The notes beneath the pieces are model-generated. The model saw only the letters and a program-made list of their open reading frames with translations, had not been told where the DNA came from and made no database searches. Of a stretch of 5,307 bases of DNA, positions 1-5,307 are shown piece after piece. The stretch's first letter is position 1, and every line of letters begins with the position of its first letter. This DNA is from Betaproteobacteria bacterium (GTDB lineage Bacteria > Pseudomonadota > Gammaproteobacteria > Burkholderiales > Methylophilaceae). The translations under genes and the position numbers were made by a program. The stretch lies in the NCBI GenBank assembly GCA_009926035.1, contig RFPQ01000067.1, positions 1-5,307 of the forward strand, given 5' to 3'.

Positions 1-296
1 TCAATTTGTGAGCTAGGCAGATTGTTTTTGTATTTAATAAAAAGTGGTTTTTTTAAACGAGTTGTATCGTCTTGGACAAAGTGTGTCATTTCATTCGCTG
101 ACAAAATAAAACGAATAGAGCCGTCAGACTCGGTTTGTATTGTTTTAAAGTTAGTTAAAAAATAATCAGGGCTATTACTCAATTTGTTTACTCTTTTTTC
201 GCTTTCATTTTCAACGGAAACTTGAACCCAGTAAGAAATAAATGCCAAGATTGCAGCGAAGAAAATGGGGAATAAAACAGAGAAGCGATTGATCAT
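1..296 (-). CDS. lptC: LptC, LPS export system inner-membrane/periplasmic protein (partial, 3' end outside window)
   Basis: This is the N-terminal 98 codons of a gene that runs off the left edge. The protein starts MINRFSVLFPIFFAAILAF, with one hydrophobic segment at about residues 7-26 that fits the single membrane anchor of LptC. The rest is periplasmic. The stretch SPDYFLTNFKT (about 41-51), then SANEMTHF and DDTTRL, matches the LptC signature in which a PDY motif precedes the first beta strands of the jellyroll. LptC joins LptB2FG to LptA and passes LPS across the periplasm. Its ATG overlaps the kdsC stop as ATGA, and no Shine-Dalgarno sequence precedes it, so translation is probably coupled. 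Its place after kdsC matches the usual kdsD-kdsC-lptC-lptA-lptB order. Family assignment rests on motifs and context; the missing C-terminal half cannot be judged. Confidence 0.9.
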   Translation of the reverse strand, partial: MINRFSVLFPIFFAAILAFISYWVQVSVENESEKRVNKLSNSPDYFLTNFKTIQTESDGSIRFILSANEMTHFVQDDTTRLKKPLFIKYKNNLPSSQI

Positions 297-820
297 TTAA
301 AGTAAGGCGCAATGACTGAGTCGTAAGTGCCTTGTGCTTTCATAATAAAATCACAAGCTTCTCGAACGGCGCCATAGCCAGCAATTTTTGCTGTAATAAA
401 ATGTGCAATCTTTTTAACTTCATCGTGACCTGCTGGAACGGTAATAGCGAGACCCGATTGCAACATGGGAGGTAAATCTACAATATCATCCCCCATAAAT
501 GCACATTCTTCCGCTTTTAATCCTGTTTTTTTAATGAGATCAGAAAATGCTTCTTTTTTATCTGAAATACCTTGATAAAAGTAATCGACTTCTAAGTTCT
601 CGGCACGAATAAGAACGCTATTGGAATTGCGACCAGTAATAATCGCGAGTTTAACCCCGCTTTTTTTAAGTAATCGCATGCCTAAGCCATCTTGCGTATT
701 GAACATTTTATATTCTTGGCCATCATCTCCAATAAAGAGTGAGCCATCTGTCATGACACCATCAACATCAAAAATAACAAGTTTAATTTTTTGGGCGCGA
801 GTCTTGAGATTAGAATCCAT
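293..820 (-). CDS. kdsC: 3-deoxy-D-manno-octulosonate 8-phosphate phosphatase KdsC
   Basis: This cytoplasmic HAD-superfamily phosphatase hydrolyses Kdo-8-phosphate to Kdo and phosphate, the step before CMP activation of Kdo for LPS inner core. At 175 residues it has the usual length of the small, cap-less, tetrameric C0-type HAD enzymes. The catalytic motifs are all visible: DVDGV with nucleophile D18 and acid/base D20, the TGR motif with T62, a lysine at K88 or K89, and GDD at 110-112 with D115. The family-specific C-terminal GYGAVRE block (148-154) is present. The ATG at 820 shares one base with the kdsD stop (TAATG), and only a weak GTGA lies upstream, so coupling to kdsD is likely. The gene ends in an ATGA overlap with lptC. 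A seven-A run in the coding strand (complement of 661-667) encodes part of a Leu-Lys-Lys-Ser stretch and does not break the frame. Confidence 0.96.
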   Translation of the reverse strand: MDSNLKTRAQKIKLVIFDVDGVMTDGSLFIGDDGQEYKMFNTQDGLGMRLLKKSGVKLAIITGRNSNSVLIRAENLEVDYFYQGISDKKEAFSDLIKKTGLKAEECAFMGDDIVDLPPMLQSGLAITVPAGHDEVKKIAHFITAKIAGYGAVREACDFIMKAQGTYDSVIAPYFK

Positions 821-1800
821 TAAATCACTTTCGCTTTAAAAAGATCATGCATATTAAAAGCGCCTACTAATTTAAACTCTCTATTTATAACAAGTATCCC
901 ATTAATTTTATTACTCTCCATAAGATTAATCGCATCAATAATAATTTGATCATCAAATATTGTTTTTGGATTTTTATTCATAATTTCTTTGACGGACTGT
1001 TTTTCGTAATTTATTTTTTTAGAAAGCTGTCTTCTTAAATCTCCGTCAGTAAACATACCAATAGGTCTAGATTCTTTGTCCACGATTGCTGTAAAACCTA
1101 ATCCTTTCAGAGATATTTCAAGGATCGCATCAGAAATTAATGCGTGCTCATCAATCGAAGGTACCTGATCAGCTTTTCGCATTATGTCGCGTACTCGAAC
1201 AACTTGTCTTTTGCCTAGGCTGCCACCTGGATGTGATCGAGCAAAATCTTCAGCTGTAAATGCTCTTTGATCAAGGACACATATAGCCAACGCATCACCC
1301 AAAGCAAGCGATGCTGTAGAGCTAGCTGTGGGAGATAGTCCTAAAGGGCAAGCTTCTTGAGATACCTGTGCACTTAGATGAATCTCAGATTCTCTTGCAA
1401 GCTCGGAATTACTATTACCTGTAATTGAGATAATTTTTGCACCAATTCTTTTGATCACAGGAAGAATGGATATGAGCTCATCACTTTTACCAGAATTTGA
1501 TAGAAAAATGACCACATCATTAGGTGTAATCATTCCTAGATCCCCATGACTAGCTTCTGCAGGATGCATAAAGAAGCTAGGAGTGCCTGTGCTTGCGAAA
1601 GTAGATGCTAATTTTCTTCCAATATGCCCTGATTTGCCCATCCCACTTACCACAACTCTCCCATCGCAATGTAAAATGAGCTGAACAGCATTGACGAAAT
1701 GATCATCAAGCCTATTTGCTAAAGATGATATTTCTTGTGCTTCAATTTCAAGGACTTGACGAGCGCGTTCGAGTGTATTTTTTGATGATGTCTTTGTCAT
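820..1800 (-). CDS. kdsD: D-arabinose 5-phosphate isomerase KdsD (KpsF/GutQ family)
   Basis: KdsD interconverts D-ribulose 5-phosphate and D-arabinose 5-phosphate, the precursor that KdsA condenses with PEP to make Kdo-8-phosphate. The 326 residues match the usual length (about 328 in E. coli). A SIS sugar-phosphate isomerase domain covers roughly 35-185, with GMGKSGHIGRK (53-63) and SNSGKSDE (101-108). Two CBS domains follow at about 204-260 and 270-326. K56, E108, E149 and H190 sit where I recall the E. coli catalytic residues K59, E111, E152 and H193, at a constant offset of three. A second family member such as GutQ or KpsF cannot be excluded by sequence alone, but the adjoining kdsC and lptC favour the housekeeping LPS enzyme. 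The chosen ATG has no Shine-Dalgarno sequence; a strong promoter-like sequence lies immediately upstream, and no closer in-frame ATG exists in the first 50 codons. Confidence 0.95.
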   Translation of the reverse strand: MTKTSSKNTLERARQVLEIEAQEISSLANRLDDHFVNAVQLILHCDGRVVVSGMGKSGHIGRKLASTFASTGTPSFFMHPAEASHGDLGMITPNDVVIFLSNSGKSDELISILPVIKRIGAKIISITGNSNSELARESEIHLSAQVSQEACPLGLSPTASSTASLALGDALAICVLDQRAFTAEDFARSHPGGSLGKRQVVRVRDIMRKADQVPSIDEHALISDAILEISLKGLGFTAIVDKESRPIGMFTDGDLRRQLSKKINYEKQSVKEIMNKNPKTIFDDQIIIDAINLMESNKINGILVINREFKLVGAFNMHDLFKAKVI

Positions 1801-1806
1801 ACATAT

Positions 1807-1836
1807 ATTGTAGAGGGTAATAGATACTCATGTAAA
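1807..1836 (-). promoter_or_regulatory. Predicted sigma70-type promoter for kdsD-kdsC-lptC
   Basis: On the minus strand TTTACA (1836-1831) and TACAAT (1812-1807) are separated by 18 bases. Each hexamer matches five of six bases of the TTGACA/TATAAT consensus. With a usual six-base discriminator, transcription would start at about position 1800, the A of the kdsD start codon, giving a leaderless or nearly leaderless mRNA. This is read by eye; AT-rich DNA produces chance promoter matches, but the position directly ahead of an operon makes this one credible. Confidence 0.55.
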
Positions 1837-1848
1837 AGGGTTTATATG
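1829..1848. repeat. Imperfect inverted repeat in the divergent intergenic region
   Basis: CATGTAAA (1829-1836) and TTTATATG (1841-1848) are inverted copies with one mismatch around the spacer AGGG. The left arm covers the whole predicted -35 hexamer of the kdsD promoter. It could be an operator for a dimeric regulator, but 8-bp arms of mostly A and T can arise by chance in a region this AT-rich. Confidence 0.3.
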
Positions 1849-1890
1849 TGCATTAAACCTAAAAATTATTGATTAATCTTGGATAAATGA

Positions 1891-3864
1891 ATGTTTGACA
1901 CTCTACCTTTAGTTCTTATTTTGCTAGTAAGCTCAGTTTTACTAGTTGGATTATTTCGATATTTAAAATTACCTGCAATGATTGCCTATTTTATTGTAGG
2001 TTTAATTTTAGGACCTCATTTAATCGGTGTATTGCCTGATTCCGAGTCTGGGCGGCATTTTGCTGAATTTGGTATTGTGTTTTTGATGTTCAGTATTGGA
2101 CTTGAATTTAGTTTACCTAAGCTTTACTCCATGAGGTATATCCTTTTCGGTTTAGGCGGGGCACAGGTACTCATTACTTTATTTGCTTCTATAAGTGTTG
2201 CATGGTGGCTGGGACTTCATTTAACTTCAGCATTCGTAATTGGAAGTGCATTTACGATGTCATCAACAGCTATTGTTTCAAAAATACTCATGGAGCGCGT
2301 TGATTTAAATTCAAGACATGGTCGATTGGCCATTGGTATTTTACTCTTTCAAGATATAGCAGTTATTCCAATCTTAATATTGATCCCAGCGCTTGGAGCT
2401 TCAACAAATGATATTAGCACCATATTTTTAATGTCACTTTTAAAAGCTATCTTTTTATTTTCCATTCTTTTTAAATTTGGTAGGCCTTTAATGAATTCTT
2501 GGTTTGCTGTGGTAGCAAATCAACGGTCACGTGAGTTATTCATTATGAATGTATTAATGATTACACTCTTATTCTCCTTCTCAACCAAAATGGCTGGATT
2601 ATCTTATGGTATCGGAGCTTTTATGGCTGGCATGTTAATTTCCGAAACACGCTATCGCTATCAGGTTGAATCAGATATTGCAGCTTTTAGAGATATTTTA
2701 TTAGGCCTTTTCTTCATCAGTATTGGTATGTTGCTTAATCTTCACCAAATTGCTTCGAATATTGGTTATGTCATTTTAATTACGTTGGGATTTATCTTAT
2801 TCAAAGCTTTGGTGATTATGTTATTGGCTCGATTATTTAATTATGAAATTGGTGTAGGTATTAGAACGGGACTTATCTTGGCGCAAGCAGGGGAGTTTAG
2901 TTTTGTGATTTTGGCGCTCGCTAGAGAAGAGCATGTAATCGGAACTCATGCATTCCAAATTATTCTAGCCGCATCATTATTTTCAATGATATTAGCTCCA
3001 TTTATCATTCAGTATAACGGCCGTATAGCGCGTTATTTATCCAAAAGCTATAACCGTAATAGCGCTGATACCGTTCAAGCGATTCAATCAATAGGTCGAA
3101 CTTTAAAAGACCATGTAATTTTGTGTGGATATGGCAGAAGTGGACAGTACTTAGGGCGCTTTTTAAAAGAAGAGAATATTCCATTTATTGCGATTGATAT
3201 TGATCCAAGTCGGGTAAATGATGCATCAGCTGGGGGTGAACACGTAATGTATGGCGATGCAAGTCGAAGAGTTGTTTTAGAGGCGGCAGGCATTAAAACA
3301 GCGAAAGCGCTTGTAATAAGTTATGCAGATTTCAGAGCTTCAATGAAAGTGCTTCATGTGATTCAAGACACATATAAAAATATACCTGTAATTGTAAGGA
3401 CGCTAGATGATACACACATGGACGATATTAGAAATGCTGGCGCAAGCGAAGTTGTCCCAGAAATTTTAGAAGGTAGTTTAATGTTAGCTTCTCACGCACT
3501 TGTTGTTTTAGGCGTTCCCCTTAATCGAGTTGTGAAGCGTATTCGTTCTTTTAGAGAAGAACGTTACAAAATGTTTAGAGGTTATTTTGGTGGTATGTCA
3601 GATGCAGAAGCTGAAGTAACAGAGCCTCAATTGAGGCTGCATGCCATTGAAATTAACGAAAAATCATACGTATATTCTTGGAAGCTTATGCAAATTCCAT
3701 TTGCCATGTTTAATGTTGAGCTTAAGTATCTGAGGCGACCTAATATGTTGGAAGATATAGAACCTAGAGATGACATCGTTTTGTCTTCAGGAGATGTTCT
3801 TGTGGTGTTGGGTATACCAGACAAACTCAATGCTTTAGAAAAATATATACTGACTGGCAAATAG
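1891..3864 (+). CDS. Kef-type monovalent cation:proton antiporter (CPA2) with RCK domains
   Basis: This inner-membrane protein of 657 residues has the CPA2/KefB-like plan. A hydrophobic Na+/H+ exchanger domain with about a dozen membrane segments fills residues 5-375. An RCK_N (TrkA-N) Rossmann domain follows at about 406-525, and an RCK_C (TrkA-C) domain at about 580-655. Visible family marks are MSSTAI (123-128), FQDIAVIP (153-160) with the ion-binding aspartate D155, YQVESDIAAF (257-266), LGLFFISIGM (271-280) and a membrane lysine K305. The nucleotide site is GYGRSG (413-418) with an acidic strand end near D437, followed by YGDASR and LEAAG. E. coli KefC ends without a clear RCK_C, so this is a related CPA2 type rather than a certain KefB or KefC. 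It probably exchanges K+ or Na+ for H+ under ligand control. It heads the rightward operon; the oxidase gene begins two bases after its stop. No KefF/KefG-like partner is in the window. Confidence 0.9.
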   Translation: MFDTLPLVLILLVSSVLLVGLFRYLKLPAMIAYFIVGLILGPHLIGVLPDSESGRHFAEFGIVFLMFSIGLEFSLPKLYSMRYILFGLGGAQVLITLFASISVAWWLGLHLTSAFVIGSAFTMSSTAIVSKILMERVDLNSRHGRLAIGILLFQDIAVIPILILIPALGASTNDISTIFLMSLLKAIFLFSILFKFGRPLMNSWFAVVANQRSRELFIMNVLMITLLFSFSTKMAGLSYGIGAFMAGMLISETRYRYQVESDIAAFRDILLGLFFISIGMLLNLHQIASNIGYVILITLGFILFKALVIMLLARLFNYEIGVGIRTGLILAQAGEFSFVILALAREEHVIGTHAFQIILAASLFSMILAPFIIQYNGRIARYLSKSYNRNSADTVQAIQSIGRTLKDHVILCGYGRSGQYLGRFLKEENIPFIAIDIDPSRVNDASAGGEHVMYGDASRRVVLEAAGIKTAKALVISYADFRASMKVLHVIQDTYKNIPVIVRTLDDTHMDDIRNAGASEVVPEILEGSLMLASHALVVLGVPLNRVVKRIRSFREERYKMFRGYFGGMSDAEAEVTEPQLRLHAIEINEKSYVYSWKLMQIPFAMFNVELKYLRRPNMLEDIEPRDDIVLSSGDVLVVLGIPDKLNALEKYILTGK

Positions 3865-3866
3865 GC

Positions 3867-4880
3867 ATGACAAAAAAAGTTGCTGTCATTGGCGGCGGTA
3901 TTGTGGGATGTATAACCTCCTTGTTTCTTATTGAAAAAGGATATGAAGTGACTTTGCTTGATCAGAGCGCTATTGGTCAGGAGGCTTCCTGGGCCGGAGC
4001 GGGCATTCTCTCTCCATTATTACCTTGGAATTATCAAGATGCTGTGAATAATCTTTGTTTTGGTAGTGCCGATTTTTATCATCAACTTTCCGAGATTCTT
4101 AAAAAAGATACAGGAATTGATTCTGAGTGGATTGAATCAGGCATGTTGATTTATGACATCAACGATAAAGAGAACGCAATAAGATGGTGTCAGAAAAATG
4201 ATATTGAAATTCAGCAAGTTCAAATAGAAAAAACACCATACTTATTTTTACCGCATGTAGCTCAAATTAGAAATCCTCGTTTACTCAAAGCTTTAAAAAT
4301 ATTTTTAATTAAAAAAAATGTTGTCATGATGGAGCATCAAAAAGTTAGCCCTATTATAGATTCAAATAATTTTATCCGATGTCTTCAAACTGAGAGTGAC
4401 CTTAATTTAGAAGCAGATTACTATGTTGTAGCCTCAGGCGCTTGGAGCTCTTATGTTCTAAATGAAATTGATATACCAAAAATTAAACCTATCAGAGGGC
4501 AGCTTATTCAATATCCTGCCATCCAAGAAAAATTGCCATATATCATTTATAAAGATGATTTTTATTTAGTTCAAAGACAGGATGGTGTAATTCTTGCTGG
4601 AAGCACTAAAGAGGACGTTGGATTTGATAAAGGAATTACTGACGAGGCTAGACATTCTCTTCAACAGAAAGCCGAACATTTAATGCCAGCTTTAAAAAAC
4701 TACAGTATTGAAAATCAATGGAGTGGCTTAAGGCCTGGCTCCGAAGGCAATGTGCCTATGATAGAAAAGCATCATAGATACAATAATGTATACTTAAATA
4801 TAGGTCATTATCGTTATGGATTGACGATGGCTCCTAAGGCAGCAAGAATAATTAGTGATTTAATAACTTTAAATGGGTAG
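3867..4880 (+). CDS. thiO: ThiO-type FAD-dependent glycine oxidase (D-amino acid oxidase family)
   Basis: This 337-residue protein belongs to the DAO family. It starts with the FAD-binding fold VAVIGGGIVG (G9, G11, G14) and a ribose-binding acidic residue at D32. The ThiO-like segment EASWAGAGILSPLLPW (39-54) follows. The second half has PIRGQ (208-212), WSGLRPG (285-291) and GHYRYG (313-318). Y233, R289 and R316 lie at a constant offset of 13 from Y246, R302 and R329, which I recall as substrate-binding residues of Bacillus subtilis glycine oxidase. ThiO oxidises glycine to iminoglycine, which ThiG uses to build the thiamine thiazole. The length is somewhat shorter than the roughly 370 residues of B. 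subtilis ThiO. The ATG lies two bases after the antiporter stop with no good Shine-Dalgarno site, suggesting coupling. No other thiamine gene is nearby, so another small amino-acid oxidase activity remains possible. Confidence 0.8.
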   Translation: MTKKVAVIGGGIVGCITSLFLIEKGYEVTLLDQSAIGQEASWAGAGILSPLLPWNYQDAVNNLCFGSADFYHQLSEILKKDTGIDSEWIESGMLIYDINDKENAIRWCQKNDIEIQQVQIEKTPYLFLPHVAQIRNPRLLKALKIFLIKKNVVMMEHQKVSPIIDSNNFIRCLQTESDLNLEADYYVVASGAWSSYVLNEIDIPKIKPIRGQLIQYPAIQEKLPYIIYKDDFYLVQRQDGVILAGSTKEDVGFDKGITDEARHSLQQKAEHLMPALKNYSIENQWSGLRPGSEGNVPMIEKHHRYNNVYLNIGHYRYGLTMAPKAARIISDLITLNG

Positions 4881-4885
4881 ATATT

Positions 4886-5307
4886 ATGCGTTTAAGTATT
4901 TTTGTGACATTCCTTTTGTTTTTAATAAGCCTTACAGTTATGGCAATTGAAGAGCCCGAATTCATTAGTATTGAAAAAAAAGATACATTTGAAATAAGAG
5001 AGTATCAACCTAAACTAATTGCTCAAGTTCTAGTTACAGGTACTTTTGACAATGCATCAAGTAAAGGATTTCGTTTATTAGCTGATTTTATTTTTGGAAA
5101 CAATAAAACAAATGAAGGGTCAAAAAAAATTGATATGACCGCTCCAGTAGTAACTCGTGATGCTTCTGAAAAAATTGAAATGACGGCACCAGTTATTTCA
5201 GAAGAAAATGAAAGAGGCTGGTATATTAGCTTTAATATGCCAAAGCAATATTCAAAAGATAGCCTTCCCGTTCCTAACAATCCAGAAGTGAAAATTATAG
5301 ATGTGCC
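4886..5307 (+). CDS. SOUL heme-binding family protein, exported (partial, 3' end outside window)
   Basis: The reading frame is open from the ATG at 4886 to the right edge (140 codons). It begins with a likely signal peptide: MR, a hydrophobic run at about residues 4-18, and a possible cleavage after VMA (18-20). The mature part starts EEPEF and continues with EIREY (36-40), GFRLLADFIFG (61-71), two MTAPV blocks (84-88 and 99-103) and FNMPKQY (116-122). This order is typical of bacterial SOUL/HBP family proteins, usually about 200 residues long, so roughly a quarter to a third is missing. Vertebrate members bind heme, but the function of bacterial ones is largely unknown, and I see no obvious conserved heme ligand. 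A periplasmic location is inferred. GGG at 4875-4877 gives a weak ribosome site eight bases before the start, and the gap to the oxidase gene is five bases, so it is probably the third gene of that operon. Confidence 0.88.
   Translation, partial: MRLSIFVTFLLFLISLTVMAIEEPEFISIEKKDTFEIREYQPKLIAQVLVTGTFDNASSKGFRLLADFIFGNNKTNEGSKKIDMTAPVVTRDASEKIEMTAPVISEENERGWYISFNMPKQYSKDSLPVPNNPEVKIIDV
5126..5194 (+). repeat. Tandem internal repeat encoding KI(D/E)MTAPV in the SOUL gene
   Basis: Two 24-base units, 5126-5149 and 5171-5194, encode KIDMTAPV and KIEMTAPV, with 21 bases between their ends. They differ mostly at third codon positions, so the repeat is kept at protein level rather than being a recent DNA duplication. 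A doubled MTAPV block is a known hallmark of many bacterial SOUL proteins and supports the family call. Confidence 0.7.

Larger units (their letters stand above)
1801..1890 (+). promoter_or_regulatory. Divergent intergenic region; weak promoter candidates and ribosome site for the antiporter operon
   Basis: These 90 bases are the only real intergenic space in the window and must serve both directions unless promoters lie inside genes. For the rightward operon I see two weak candidates. One is TTGATG (1782-1787) and TATATT (1804-1809), 16 bases apart and overlapping the kdsD start. The other is TTTATA (1841-1846) and AATTAT (1864-1869), 17 bases apart, which would give a leader of about 15 bases. 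Neither is convincing. A short TTGGAT (1879-1884) lies 6 bases before the ATG at 1891 and is the only Shine-Dalgarno-like element. An ATG at 1887 is out of frame and stops after three codons. Confidence 0.3.

Noticed and set aside
621..839. Open frame of 72 codons on the plus strand, antisense to kdsC
   Set aside because: It lies almost wholly inside the strongly supported kdsC gene, has no family resemblance or ribosome site that I can see, and reads as the opposite-strand shadow of conserved HAD motifs.
1012..1020. T-rich run that could be a terminator
   Set aside because: It lies inside kdsD, codes for lysine and isoleucine on the minus strand, and has no GC-rich hairpin in front of it.
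3084..3293. Open frame of 69 codons on the minus strand, antisense to the antiporter RCK_N domain
   Set aside because: It overlaps conserved nucleotide-binding codons of the antiporter and has no recognisable features of its own.
3627..3860. Open frame of 77 codons on the minus strand, antisense to the antiporter RCK_C domain
   Set aside because: It is fully inside the antiporter gene with no promoter, ribosome site or recognisable protein motif.
4311..4318. Eight-A run in the oxidase gene as a possible frameshift or programmed slippage site
   Set aside because: The frame is intact on both sides and encodes a plausible Lys-Lys-Asn stretch. Similar runs at 4974-4981 and in kdsC (661-667) fit the general AT-richness and lysine use.
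5023..5280. Open frame of 85 codons on the minus strand, with an apparent repeated GAVISIF motif
   Set aside because: The repeat is only the reverse complement of the doubled MTAPV codons in the SOUL gene, whose plus-strand frame is open through this region and matches the family.

Overview
The window looks like ordinary chromosome from an AT-rich Gram-negative bacterium. Lipopolysaccharide (Kdo and Lpt) genes show the outer membrane. The gene set, the very tight spacing and the A/T-rich third positions fit a streamlined proteobacterium. A CPA2 antiporter gene divergent from kdsD-kdsC-lptC, with a ThiO-type oxidase, recalls betaproteobacteria. A low-GC freshwater or marine Methylophilaceae (Methylopumilus/OM43-like) is my best guess, but that rests on memory of gene order and composition, not on a search.

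Layout: two divergent gene blocks flank one 90-bp intergenic region (1801-1890). Leftward on the minus strand run kdsD (820-1800), kdsC (293-820) and the start of lptC (1-296, cut by the window edge). They are joined by TAATG and ATGA stop/start overlaps, so they almost certainly form one co-translated operon. KdsD makes D-arabinose 5-phosphate, the first committed Kdo precursor. KdsC removes the phosphate from Kdo-8-phosphate. LptC belongs to the bridge that carries finished LPS across the periplasm. The block therefore joins synthesis of the LPS inner-core sugar to LPS export; lptA and lptB would be expected just beyond the left edge.

Rightward on the plus strand run a Kef-type cation:proton antiporter with cytoplasmic RCK domains (1891-3864), a ThiO/glycine-oxidase-type FAD enzyme (3867-4880), and a signal-peptide-bearing SOUL heme-binding family protein (4886 to the right edge, incomplete). 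Gaps of 2 and 5 bases suggest one transcript. No common pathway for these three genes is evident.

No RNA gene, mobile element, CRISPR array or convincing terminator is visible. All six genes look intact apart from the two cut by the edges. I do not see a previously undescribed system. The most interesting local signal is a near-consensus promoter placed so that the kdsD message would begin at or next to its start codon.
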